Assembly: GCA_026770025.1 (NCBI GenBank)
Contig: JAMXDE010000053.1
Location: 248,001-312,000 of the forward strand
DNA length: 64,000 nucleotides
From: Craspedostauros australis
Taxonomy: Eukaryota; Bacillariophyta; Bacillariophyceae; Mastogloiales; Achnanthaceae
Reading direction: 5' to 3'
The notes under the pieces are model-generated. The model was not told the origin of the DNA. It did no database searches and was given only the letters and a program-made list of their open reading frames with translations. This document shows positions 52,383 through 63,833 of this stretch, one piece after another. The first letter of the stretch is position 1. Each line of letters begins with the position of its first letter. Made by a program: the position numbers and the translations under genes.

Positions 52383-52487
52383 TTTATGAACACAGCTTCG
52401 AAGAGATGGTTGGATGGAGCTGCCAGAATACGCCTTTCCCTCATGATCTCATGTTCCGTCTCATCATGTATCGTGTTGTCCTACCCT

Positions 52488-52560
52488 GTTTCGTTTCGTT
52501 TCGTTTTCGTCGTGTTCTGCCGTGTTTCGTCTCGTCTCGTCACATCTCGCCTCGCCTCAC
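52488..52560. repeat. Pentanucleotide array (TTTCG)n/(TCTCG)n
   Basis: Two related 5-mers in series upstream of the ankyrin gene. Confidence 0.8.
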
Positions 52561-53568
52561 CTTGCAATGAAGATGAGCGGAGTTGTGCTATGATGCTTTG
52601 CGCTGTTTCGTTTTTTGCAGCTCGTTGGCCTTGGTTTGGTAGTGGCAGCATCGGTAGTGTGGCACAGCGTGGGTTGTTGTCAATGTCCACGATGCTCGTA
52701 CATCACATGACAGGTGCCGACTGGCCTTTTCACGATCGATGGTTCTCAAGGTGAGTCTCCACGTACTGGCTGTTGAGCTCGTGACACCAACATCGTGTCG
52801 TCCACGATCATTCATTGACGAGGAGAACGATGATGTCGATAGCATTGCTGGTGATGACACTGGCGACGACGATACTCCATCCATCGTTGCTCGAAGCACA
52901 TGGAGTGTGCACTCGCGGAGTACTTCCGGTCGGATTGTCATGTTGTGGAGCAACTCACACGATCATACGATCATACGATCATACCATACTTTACTTGTAG
53001 TCGTAGCGTAACACAACGACGGCGTGTGCATTTCGTGGACGGGTCGTGTTCCATCAACACACCCACATGTTTCTCACACGTTTCCCATTGTGGAAGGTTG
53101 ACACTTTTGGTTTTGCGTTTGTTCGCAGAATTTCGTCAGAATGACATCTTGGAACGACTCAACCCTGCTGAGCACTCAGGACTCGAATATGGACAGACTT
53201 GCATTCAAGACTAGAGAGATACTCTCTATCAGCTTTTCAGTCATCCGCCATTGGCAGTAATCGGCGACAGCAGGAGTGTGAGCATAGCCAGTACACGCTG
53301 AAACTTACGAGTTCCACGTACCACACCATTCAAAGCTACTCGCAACACGAGGAGAATGCAACAAATGAAGTAGGCTGAGGTCTACCAGTGCGAGTATGTG
53401 TGGTACATACGGTAGGCACACGACTCTTCACATTATCGCCCGAAAATGTGTATCTTGGTTGGCAGGCAGTGGAGGTCAGGGAATGTAGTGTGATATAATA
53501 GATTCGACAGGTTGCATGAGAAATGCAGATGGAGAAGCAAACCCTTTACTCGAAGAGAGTACTCTGGA

Positions 53569-53620
53569 ATAGAGTAGAGTAGAGGAGATCAGAGTAGAGT
53601 AGAGTAGAGTAGAGTAGTGT
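53569..53620. repeat. Pentanucleotide array (AGAGT)n
   Basis: About eight AGAGT-type units with one short interruption. Confidence 0.85.
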
Positions 53621-54022
53621 GGGTACTCTACTTCATTTCCCTGAAAGTTGGGCCGCCCGATGACCAAAGCACTTGGACTGGATCGACGATCAACCTACTT
53701 CCGCTCTATTGAGAGAGGTGGTCGACTGGAGTAGACTACCCGCAGCGTACTAGCTGCAGAGAATGTAAAATGGGGTCACGATAGCACTAGTTGTAGAGTT
53801 TTGGCCCCTTGTTGCCACTGGTTTGCTTGCTTTTGGGAGAAACGGCGATTGCATATTTAGAGCTATTTCGTGTTTACTCTCGCTGATCCGTCTTCTACGT
53901 CACAGGGAACGGATTCCACGTCATGCAACACGAGTCACAACAGAGGAAGAGACATCGTGCTACTCTTCCTCCACAAGACAACGTGATGACTGTGCGAAGC
54001 AACGAGCACACACGATGCTACA

Positions 54023-57000
54023 GTGTCATCTTTGCCATCGCAGCAGCAGCAGCAGCAGCGCAAGCAAGGGGCCAAACTGGGCCTTGTGTCCGCGACGTTG
54101 GGAATTGTAGGGACGATGTTTGGAAGAAAGGCTGCCGGCAATGATGTACCCAAGTCAGAGAAGGGTGGGGAAACTACGGACGCTCAACCGAACACCACCC
54201 CCACTGTGCTCAAAGCAGCAACGTCAACCACAACCTCCGTCGACCAACGCAATGCCACGACGGCAGGCAGCGGAGCCACTTCAGTCAAGTCCACACCCTC
54301 CACTCAACACGGCACAGCCAACGCATGCTCGGTGGCGTCGAGTTCCATCCGAGTCGAAGAAAACCAAGCCCGAAGCAACCCTGCCATTGTGGCACAGTCC
54401 TGGGAAGAGGCGGAAGGTTTGGTATCTGTCATCCCTGCACCTACTTTGGTCAGAAAGATGCGTGGTAAGCAGGCGGTGGCGGCCTTCGGTGCAATTGCTG
54501 CCTCTCAGTCGATGCCGACGTTCTACAACAATTCGCTTGGCAAGGAATCACCATCCAGGATTGGATAAAGCAAGAATACGAGCGTCGGAACCGAAAAGAG
54601 CACCATCTCAAGCATTCACAGCAATCATGATGGTCAGACCACATCCATGGACGTCACAGATCGCGTCTCCAACCAGCAACGCGACAACAGCATGATGCAG
54701 GTCCGAATCGCGTCGCCAACAGCCTCTGCAACAGGCATCGAGCTTCTAGCGGGAGCATACGTTGCAAACCGTGTGCTTGCTCCAAACCACCTGCAATCGG
54801 CGCAAACAACACGTTCCGCATCCTTGTCTTCTGGGTCCGAGGCCGACCAGCAGTCGAACGACCAACAGCAGGCCGAGAACTTGGCACGAAATGCCGAACC
54901 CCCAGCTGTGACCATGACGCAAGCTACCGACAGCGGAGAACAGATCGACAACATCGAAGTGCGGGCCGTTTCGGTCATAGATGAAGGATCGCAAAAGTCA
55001 GTCCGCTTCAACAAATCAGACTCGTCCAGCACGCAACAATTCCACGAACACTACCGATCAAGCGTGATGACAGGAGCCAGCTCGTCACACAGGCCTACAT
55101 GGTGCAACGACACGCTGTCAAGCGGGTCGGTATACTACGACGATTCGACGTACTCGAACGGAGAGTCACGCTCCAACCGTTCCAATGCCAGCACCAGCGA
55201 CGGTAACTTCATTTCTGGGGCCGTGGTTGGAGCAGCCGCAATTGGCGCTGCAGCGGCCGTGGCAGCTGCAGCTGCATCATCTTCCAACACACGAGACAGA
55301 TCATCATCCGTCGGTGGAACAGCAACAGAAACAACGCAGAATGCCGGTGGCAGCAAGCAGTTGCGTCCGTTGGCAGAGAGCAGCGCAAGCGGAACATCCA
55401 GCCTGGCATCCAGCGATGTCTACACGAATCGTTCCGAAGGTGTCAAGAATGGCGAGGTCCGTGCCGTTGACCTCTCTTCTTCGACATCATCTGACTACGA
55501 GGCGAAGATTGCAGCAATGATTCGCTCGCAGATGCAGAGAGAAGGCATCGAACCTCTCGCAGAGACCAGCAGGCCTCCTCCGGCTCCTCTCGAAGACATC
55601 ATCAACCTTGCTGCGGTCAAACTGGCTGCTGGTAGTTCATACGAAACCAGCAACAAGGACGAATCTGCCAGCAAGGACGCGTGTCAACCGGGATCTGAAA
55701 AGCAAGACCTGATCGCCGGTGCAGCCAACCCAGTGATAGTCGGCCACCTCGTGGAAACTGTACGTTCATCCGATGGCATCCCAGTCGTCCGGGGCATGGA
55801 CGTTCTCATGCCTGCGCGAGGAATGAACGGCGGTCAATCCACAGTCTCCAAATTCACCGTGTCCGAAAATGAACGGTCAGTGAGATCTGGTGCAGCTTCC
55901 ACCAGGAAGTTGTCTTCCAGCTCTGCGGAGAACGAACGCCCTTCGTCGTTCAATGAGTCCGTCTTGAACAGCCAGTTGGACTCTGACTCGGAAAAGGTTG
56001 GGGCGCTGGTCGCGCACGAAGACCAATCGAGCCAACCCACAATGCAGAGCGATCGCGGCTTCGGGAAAGATGACAGTAGCAACAAGGATGACGAAGCCAA
56101 CGCATTGAAAACCACCGCAGCTGTTGGCGTGGCTGCAGCAGTCATTACGGCGGCATCTGTGGCAGCTGCAGCTGCAGCCAAACCCACGACCACAGCCACA
56201 GCCAAACCCAACGTCACAGCTGATGGCAGCCCTGCAGTCAGCGTGGCGACGAGCGCAAGCGCCAAATCGAACCCTGTCGATGGTAGCTGCACCGACAACG
56301 CGTCTGCCGTCTCAACAAACAATGGTAGCGACGCCGTTCAAGATGCATCGGCAAGTGTTTCGACTGGTCACATCGAGCGTAACTCATCCCACAAGTCGGT
56401 CAGCACAGAGAAGTCGTCATCGGACGATGTCACCAAGAACGCCCGGACTGGAGTAGCCACAGGTGCAGCAGTTGTCCTTGGGGTTGGCGCAGCGACCATG
56501 ACCAAGTCTTTGATGAATGCAGAAAAGGATTGCGACAATGCTGATGTTGGTGGTGCTCTGGCTGAACATGACCCAATGGATGTCACCGACCACGGAAGCC
56601 ATGGTGGTGCGTCACCTGAGAATTATTCCATCGAGCAACAACCCCCAGCAGAGAGCGCCTCCCGCTCGCGAAATGTGGAAGAGATCATAGTGCTCAACGA
56701 CGAAGATGACCACTGCTACGGTGACAACGAGGGCAAAGATGATCACCAGCAGAATCTACCATCGCAGAGTCATCCCGATGGTGTTATCGTTATCAGCGAC
56801 TCCATGGAGGAGAAGCATTCGTACGAGGATCCATGTGGAGACGACACCCTTCCATCACGCGATTCGGCACAGAGCACTGGCACCGACAAGTCCACCAGCA
56901 ACCCAGCTAGTGCAGCAATAGTCATCAACCTCGTGAACTACGACAGCACGAGCTTCGAGGTGTACGATGGTGAGAGCGGCGATGTCATTGTGTGCCACGA

Positions 57001-57634
57001 GATGGATCCCTATGAAGTCGTGGGCAACCCGGCCCAATCCGCGACGGCCACAGCCACAAACTCACAGGCAAAACAAGGCGCAGTGGTGTCTGAGGAGAGC
57101 AAAGGTCAGCAGAAGGGCATCACCTCATCACAGCTGTTGGCCCCGGCTGTTGCATCGTTGGCCACCATTGGGGTTCTCAGCACCATGGGACGCGCAAGAG
57201 ACAACGTGCAAACGAAAGAAGCCGACGCCAGTACGAAGAAGTCTGCACAAACAACCATAATTTCGGAGACATAATCTGCATCTGCATCTGCGGTGCCCAC
57301 TCCACAAGAAGAGATCAGCGCAAGGACGCGATCATCTTCAGCACAAGATGATCCCAGTCAGGTAATGGGGTCTTCGTCAACACGCGATGGCAGCGAAGAG
57401 ATGGACCCTTCTGCAGCGAAGGAGCAAAGCATCCAATCAACACGAACAGGACAGGAGGCCAAGCGGAACGAATGCGGGCATGACGGCAAGGAGGACGCGA
57501 CAATCAACGAAGAGGCGTCCAATGGCGACGCACCCAGAAGAGAGGAAGTCCAATCTGCTCCATCTAGCAAGCCCGAAGCAGTACATGGCGTAGTGGACTG
57601 TGCTCTTCGTGTACAAGTACGTAACATATTATAG
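54023..57634 (+). pseudogene. Long Ser/Ala-rich protein frame with two in-frame TAA codons
   Basis: One reading frame runs about 1,200 codons, broken only by TAA at 54566-54568 and TAA at 57272-57274; composition is unchanged across both. The first in-frame ATG is 54116, and the frame is open without ATG from 53987, so an upstream exon is possible. The longest uninterrupted part, 54647-57274, has 875 codons. The protein alternates polar Ser/Asp/Gln-rich linkers with at least six 15-20-residue Ala/Gly/Val segments (GAVVGAAAIGAAAAVAAAAA, TAAVGVAAAVITAASVAAAA, TGAAVVLGVGAATM, LLAPAVASLATIGVL) that resemble glycine-zipper or membrane-inserting helices. No known family. It may be a young pseudogene, a readthrough gene, or contain unrecognised introns; a GTAAGC donor at 54465 did not pair in frame with any AG I tested. 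Confidence 0.6.
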
Positions 57635-58324
57635 GAGCTGCACTAGCACATCACAACATAGCATAGTATAGCATACAAGCATTGTATGGTGTGTATTTGT
57701 TGCGCTCTGCTCTATTCTACTCTGCTCCACCAATACATGACAATCGTGCTAGTGCGGTGCCGTCGGCAGGGCACGAGCAGAGATGAATGATCATAGGATG
57801 CATCGTTGATGCTCCAGTGACGAGTACAGACGCGTGGACCTGACGGCAGCAAAGATCGCGAGGGTTGCACATGTGTGATGAAAAGGAAGTGGAGTACTGG
57901 CATGGTACGGTGTGGTACAGACGTACGAGTGTGGTACCAACAAAGAGGAGCCTTTGCCATTCGATTGGTTTGCGCAACACACACCGATTGTGCTGGTGCT
58001 CCAGTCGACGCAGTTGAGGCCTTGGAGCGTTTTGTGTGTGTGGTTCGGCTGGAATTTTTCCGACCAGAGCGGCACGACACAACGCGATGGCTCCACGACG
58101 CACACCATTCACGACACAAAAATAACGGTCTGCGTCACAAAATCACATCACTCATCACAAAACACAAAACACAAAACACAGAACACAAAACACAAAACAC
58201 AAAAACAACTCAAACACAACACATCACATCACAATCCTCCATGCCATCAAGCAGACGATGCGCACACCACCATTCGAACCACAGGTGTACCTCCAACATA
58301 TAGTTCTACTACTACGATTTGCAG
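57635..58324. other. Intergenic region with 7-mer array
   Basis: No gene seen. (ACACAAA)n at about 58157-58206. Confidence 0.5.
58157..58206. repeat. 7-bp tandem array (ACACAAA)n
   Basis: About seven units with one substitution, about 120 bases beyond the stop of the transposase gene. Confidence 0.85.
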
Positions 58325-60871
58325 TTACATCTCTGCTGTGTTGGTATCCTCCTCTGCTTTGCTGTGATGCTCGGTCTTGCCAACGAACATGGCCACTTCG
58401 AATGTGTTCATGGTTGGTGCTGCCTCGGTCTTGCTGTTGTTGTTGTGAGGCTCACTGATCTCGGCTTTGCTCTTGCTGGACGTCTTCTTCTTGCCTTTCT
58501 TCTGTTGCTCAGCCTCCTCATTGGCTCTGGTGGTCGTGACGATTTGCTTCTCCAGCAACGGAATGAGGCTGCTGGTTGTTCGCAGGTTCGTTTTCAGGCA
58601 TTGCAGACCACTGACAGCCATCACTTTGAGCGAATCATCGTACATACCTTTGATGTCGGGCTTGGCGTATTTGAAGCCAGCTGGTTTGCCTTTCTTGCCT
58701 GTTGCAGTTGGTTTCTTGGAAGCATTGTTGGTTGCCTCATCCTCCTCCTCCTCCAACGTGAAGTCCGTGTGAGACACAGTCACACCGATCTCATTGCCGT
58801 CCTCGTCAGTTTCGGTGAACGTTTGCTTCCGCACGTTCATGCTCAGTCCCTTGCGCTCCGTCACAAACTCGTCACCTCCTTTCGCAGCACAAATTGCGTA
58901 GGCGATCTGATGGTGGCGAACATACGCGCGAGCGACCTTGTCCAGCCCAAATTGCTCCCAACAGGTTTTGCAAGCACCCCACAACGCATCAGTGGTGAAC
59001 ATGCGACTCCCGTGGTGCTTACCTTGACGTGCTGACACGTGTTTCGACATCGCTGGGAATATCGTATCGTCTTTCACGTTCGTGATGGGAGAATTCGATG
59101 GTTGAAATCGGAGGTGCCACCCGCGACTGTCGAACTCTTCGTTGATGAACCGGAGCAGTTCCGTGTCTCTGTGTGGCCCTGCGCCATCCATCTGGTACCG
59201 AATCACCACGTTCTTTCCCGTTTCGGCCTTGATTTTGCTGGCAAGCGAATCCAGTGCTGGGAGTTCTTTTTCGCGGAAGAATTTCTTGAGGCTGTACTTC
59301 GGCTTGGGCTTAACACGATGACCATCTGTTTCCTTGCTGCCCGTGATCTCCAGTGGTTGGAAGTACAGTTCACCCTTCTTGCGAGAGATTTTGTTGGGAT
59401 CAGGAAGGTGCTTGTACTTGGTTGGCGAGACCCAAGTTCGCTTGTACGTATTCTTCTGCGCTCGAGCCATGCGCCCAACACGTTCAAAGCTGACCCGATA
59501 CGCCTTTCCTCCTTGCCCAAAGCAGTTGTCTGTTGGAGCGAACGCTGTTGATGCAATCGCCATGGTCTTTTCAATGTGGCACTTGTGGTGCACAGGATGC
59601 TTCACAGGCTTAACCCCCATTTGGGGCACATGTTTGAGATTCTTCCGAGCGACAATAGAGTAGAACCACTTCTCATCCATGTGGACAACAACAACTTGTG
59701 TATTCTCGAACTGCTCAGCTGCTTCCCAGAACACACAGAAGTCCTTGGCCCAGATGTCGCGCTTTGCCTTCGTGTCGCCCTTGATCTTGGGGAGTATTGT
59801 TGTAGAACGGTATTCGCTGCCCTCCAATCCCATCACGTATGTTCGGATGGTGTCTTTGCAGACGCATTGGACATTGCCGTTTCCTGCTAGTTCGCGTGCA
59901 ACATCGTCCCACGAGATTGCACCATTGCATTGTCGCAACACATCCTGGAGCTCAACTTGCAGGAAGGGACCACGCTCCAACCACGAATCAGACAGGGATT
60001 TTGCGGATGCCAGCTCTTCAGGCGAAGCATGGTCAAAGGCATCAGAGATGTCATCAGTTGTCAACCGTTGTCTTGGATGTTTAAGCCGCATTTGCTTTGC
60101 GAAGATGGCACGCGGCGTGAAGTATTGCTTTTGCTTCTTGGGGCAGGTGAAAATGGTGTTGCCCGCGTCGCTGCGCTTCTTCCGTTCCAGGTTGTTCTGT
60201 TGGAATTTCTTGATGTTGCGATCGACAGTGCTAGTGCCAATATCCCATGCGTGGGCGATCAATTTCATGTTGGCTGGGATCCCACCCAAATTGAAATAGA
60301 GAACGATGTAGTTTTGGTTGTCTTGCTTATCAAGTTGTTTCTTTCTATTGGTGGGCTTAGTGTTGCTATGCCCTCCATCCTTTCGCAACCATCCTTTTGT
60401 TTTCGCGCCTTTCTTCATCTGCTTCGTGAGCTGGGCGATGGCTGCTGTCCTGTGCTCTCGTGCCAGCTCGAGAAAAGCAGCGATGTTGGCTTCTTGCGGT
60501 TCCGTGGTAGTTGGGGATGGTGTGGGGGGCTTAGCCTTGTTGTTGACACGCGCAGCAGCGACAGAGTGATGCTGGGGAGAAAGGAGGGAAGGCTGAGCAA
60601 GGCCACCAGCAGCGCGAGTCCGTGCGAAGGTAGCGAGGCTGTGTGGTGCGCACAGATCCTCACGAACGATGTACATGTGCCCTCTGGACATCACTGGGGT
60701 CACCATGACCATCTCCACCTCTCCTGGTGCAAGAGGCCCATCACGTTTGACGGTAGCGCCCTCAACAGTCAGCTTCATCAGCGACTGGACATGGCACACA
60801 CCGAGGTCATGAACCCTGCCACGTGAGTCCGTGTGGGATGACACCTTCACACAGTCACCAGCGAGCATCAT
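58325..60871 (-). CDS. Tc1/mariner-type transposase with long extensions (848 aa)
   Basis: Single exon, first ATG at 60871, stop TAA at 58325. Residues 1-130 (MMLAGDCVKVSSHTDSRG, VMSRGHMYIVREDLCAPH) are not part of a usual mariner transposase. A basic linker follows, then a helix-turn-helix (NLGGIPANMKLIAHAWDIG, STVDRNIKKFQ). The catalytic core has VVVHMDEKWFYS (first Asp), IRYQMDGAGPHRD (second Asp) and QPSNSPITNVKDD (third acidic position; the consensus Asp after NSP is Ile-Thr here but a later DD is present). The C-terminal 200 residues are a Lys/Glu-rich tail. It is twice the length of animal mariners. The complete frame suggests recent activity. I found no convincing terminal inverted repeats. 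Confidence 0.88.
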   Translation of the reverse strand: MMLAGDCVKVSSHTDSRGRVHDLGVCHVQSLMKLTVEGATVKRDGPLAPGEVEMVMVTPVMSRGHMYIVREDLCAPHSLATFARTRAAGGLAQPSLLSPQHHSVAAARVNNKAKPPTPSPTTTEPQEANIAAFLELAREHRTAAIAQLTKQMKKGAKTKGWLRKDGGHSNTKPTNRKKQLDKQDNQNYIVLYFNLGGIPANMKLIAHAWDIGTSTVDRNIKKFQQNNLERKKRSDAGNTIFTCPKKQKQYFTPRAIFAKQMRLKHPRQRLTTDDISDAFDHASPEELASAKSLSDSWLERGPFLQVELQDVLRQCNGAISWDDVARELAGNGNVQCVCKDTIRTYVMGLEGSEYRSTTILPKIKGDTKAKRDIWAKDFCVFWEAAEQFENTQVVVVHMDEKWFYSIVARKNLKHVPQMGVKPVKHPVHHKCHIEKTMAIASTAFAPTDNCFGQGGKAYRVSFERVGRMARAQKNTYKRTWVSPTKYKHLPDPNKISRKKGELYFQPLEITGSKETDGHRVKPKPKYSLKKFFREKELPALDSLASKIKAETGKNVVIRYQMDGAGPHRDTELLRFINEEFDSRGWHLRFQPSNSPITNVKDDTIFPAMSKHVSARQGKHHGSRMFTTDALWGACKTCWEQFGLDKVARAYVRHHQIAYAICAAKGGDEFVTERKGLSMNVRKQTFTETDEDGNEIGVTVSHTDFTLEEEEDEATNNASKKPTATGKKGKPAGFKYAKPDIKGMYDDSLKVMAVSGLQCLKTNLRTTSSLIPLLEKQIVTTTRANEEAEQQKKGKKKTSSKSKAEISEPHNNNSKTEAAPTMNTFEVAMFVGKTEHHSKAEEDTNTAEM

Positions 60872-61138
60872 GCTTGCAAGGTGAAGAGTACAGTGGTTGC
60901 AGGATGATACAACTATGTCCAATGTGGGTGAAGGTTGATAGAACTGTGTTATTGTGTGTGCTTGTTTGAAGTGATGGTTTACAAAGTTAAGTTTGTTGAG
61001 ATTATGAGCTAATCAATAAGAGCTCATCATCTTCCTGTTTTCTACTTCTTGGCTCCACTAATGGTGCTATTCACCATTGTCCATCGTGTTGTAACCATGC
61101 CAAACTGCTGGTTACTCCTGCTAATTAGTGTATCTGCG

Positions 61139-61168
61139 TCCAAACATGTGCTATGACACATGTTTGGA
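61139..61168. other. Perfect 12-bp stem hairpin
   Basis: TCCAAACATGTG, loop CTATGA, CACATGTTTGGA. A second small inverted repeat TGATCC-TCTT-GGATCA lies about 20 bases downstream. Confidence 0.85.
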
Positions 61169-63257
61169 GGTCTAATAGAGTCTCTTTGATCCTCTTGGAT
61201 CATCTTCCTAATTTTGTCTTGGGTCTGAAACCCGCATCACATTTTCCGAATTCTATCGAGTAGTTTTCTTGGATCTTTCGAATCGAAGTGTGACTGACAC
61301 AAAGGACTCAAAACTCGAACAACGATTGGATTGATTCAGCACACATGGTCTAACAACAAGGGAACTCATGGTGAATACTAGCTGTGTGCCAATAGAGGTT
61401 GCAAGCTGATTGTACAAGATTGGCTGGTCATGACGCACACCAGGCACACAAGGAGAACAACACAGCACAGCATGGCTCAGCACAGCACGGCGCAGCGCAC
61501 CACAGAACGGCATGGACAACACAGGAGGATGGTCACAAGGTGCCTTGTACCATCCACTCTTTCCTTTGTGGGAAGGTCACAGTCATTCTACATTCTGTGC
61601 AAGCTATGACTACAAGCAGCAGAGAAACAGGAGGAACTCGTTTGACATGCGCTGTCTTTTCTGTGTTCACTTTGTGAGGAGGATTTTGTGCCTCCGCTTT
61701 GTCGTTGTGGAATGGAGGCGCAATTCGGGACTCGAAAAGTGTTCTCATTGGTTGGCACATTCGGCAGAATTGTGGTTAATCTCCATGGCCCCCAACAGCA
61801 AAAACTGTTTGAGAACACCAAACACAACACAACAACACGACAATGGAGAATCACAACAAAACTCCTCAAGCGCCGTCGAACGGCATCATCGTCACTGCCA
61901 CAACCAGCGGTCCAGTGCAAGATCCGAGCGCATAGGCGGAACCGCCATGTAAAGCTTAGTAGATGAGCGAGAGGGGGTTGCCGGAGTGGTTGATTTGGGG
62001 CCGTCGCAGGCCCACGCGCAGACGATACGATTCGGAGGAACATCAGCTCGTTGGATATGGTCTCTGCCTGGAATGCACAGGCCATTCCAACGACCATGGA
62101 TGGGCAAGACGTATCCAAGAGGATACGATGAAGATGCACACGAAGTTTGAGGGTCGGGGGTGGCCTGGAAGGTGCCCTCCGCAAGAAACAAGTGGAGGGC
62201 AAGAGTTTTTTGGTGGGTGGCGGCGGACACATCACGTGACTTGGGTGGTGATGGGCGCCATTGACAAGTCACCCAGATCGCCAAGCCACCCATCGCAGAT
62301 GGGTTCAGAATCAAATCAGAAACAAGGATATGGAGGAGATTCCGAGTAGGATTGTCTGGAAGAGGCTGCAGCCTGGGATGGACACAAAATGGTGTTTTTG
62401 GGGTGTCGCAAAAACTCCATGTTGGCGTCAGCACATGGAGATGTAACTTTGGAGGTATGAACGCCCCAACCATTTTGAACACATCAGTGTGTCGCCAGAG
62501 AACGTGGGAACGCATGAGGGGCATGTGAAGAAGCTGCAAGGGTCCTATCGACGAGATACGGATCCAAATCCAAACGGCATGCGCGTCGGAATCGAGTGTT
62601 CGAAATTTCTGCTTTTCAGTGCAGGGACAGTTTGGAGTGTGAAATGCACATTGGACTCGGAGCGCTTCATGGGGTGGATAGATGGGGAGTATCCGGAGCC
62701 ATTGTGGTGCGCAGATTGTGAAAATGCCAGGGATGATAATGATGATCATGGGTGGTGAAGGTAGGGCAGCATGGTGCCATCGAGAATTTTTCGCACCCAC
62801 CACCTGACAGACAGCAAGCCAAAACGACATTAAAAATAAAGTTCATACAAATTTAACTTCGATATTCAGAATCACTGATAGCCAAGCGTTCGAATGCACT
62901 GTCTAGTTTTAATTTTAAATGGTGTGGTGTTGAGATATAGCATCATAAGCAGTTGTTTGGATGGTTTTGGGTGTGCTCTATTTTAGTCTACTTTATCACG
63001 ACTCATCACGAGTAAAACTCCACAACTAGTGCTATCGCGACCCATTTTACATTCTCTGCAGGTCGTATGATACTCTTGGTCGACTGAAGTACTCTGCGAC
63101 GACTCTTGTCTGTTTTGGGCCGCAGTTGTCCTGTTTGGACACCACATCCCCAAGGCATCATTGATTGATAGGCAGACAGATACAAACATCCGAACAACAA
63201 CATGCACAAAGGTACAAACAGACAGACACACAACAGACAGTCACGTACTTTATGTCC

Positions 63258-63305
63258 AAAGCATCCCATCACCCTCTCCCAAAAGCATCCCATCACCCTC
63301 TCCCA
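63258..63305. repeat. 24-bp perfect tandem duplication
   Basis: Two exact copies of a 24-base unit starting AAAGCATCCCATCACC. Confidence 0.9.
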
Positions 63306-63833
63306 AAGCAACCGCAGAGTCGGTACTCATGCACTGCTACTCTCCAGAGTATTATTGTACGACCTACTGCACGTAAGTACATTCTTCCATGGAGTGCACG
63401 GATACCAACACAAGTCTTCGAGAACCCTGGTCGCAAAGGTCTCCCCTTCGAACTTTCGCCCATTCTATTTCTGTTCATGTTCCATCTTCCGCGTATGCGC
63501 ACAAGACTTCGATGCGGTGAGATGAGCTAGAGATGGCTTTCAGCACAACTTCTGATACCGTGAGGACCCCCTGTTCACTCAGAGATCACCCTCCGGCGCA
63601 CAGCTACATGCACGAAGATCACGATCGCTAGTGGGAGCACACGTCGTGGCCATGGGAATGGTGCGGCAGACCATTGCGTGGATTGGAGGGATAATACACA
63701 GAAAGGTTGAACGTTTCGAGGATTATTTGAAGATGGTCACACCAAACTGCTCCTTGATTCTTGCATCCATGCATATTGTAATGCAAGTATTCATACATTC
63801 ATTCATTTCGTTCCATTCTACCTATTTCCACAA

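Larger units (their letters stand above)
52383..54022. other. Intergenic region, pentamer arrays, no sure gene
   Basis: Holds (TTTCG/TCTCG)n at 52488-52560 and (AGAGT)n at 53569-53620. A possible small spliced gene exists: a frame ending at a GTGAGT donor at 52752 and a TTCGCAG acceptor at about 53126 leading to AATTTCGTCAG. It is not supported enough to call. Confidence 0.4.
60872..63833. other. Long region without a recognised gene
   Basis: Contains the hairpins at 61139 and 61190, a CAGCA-rich pentamer stretch near 61465-61505, and a plus-strand frame (62261-62758, with one TAA at about 62445) encoding HEGHVKKLQGSYRRDTDPNP that looks weakly coding. The minus strand is open for about 300 codons over 61892-62830, but its composition is not protein-like. 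Confidence 0.4.

Noticed and set aside
52590-53216. Small spliced gene (donor 52752, acceptor about 53126)
   Set aside because: Splice signals fit, but the joined frame has no recognisable protein and no supporting motif.
54566-57274. Stop-codon reassignment of TAA
   Set aside because: The ABC1 kinase, SEC24, mariner-type transposase and oxidoreductase genes all end naturally at TAA.
57875-58367. Plus-strand frames of about 140-150 codons
   Set aside because: They run through the ACACAAA array and lack any conserved feature.
61892-62830. A 312-codon minus-strand open frame
   Set aside because: Composition is not protein-like, no motif, and the plus strand carries an equally plausible weak frame.
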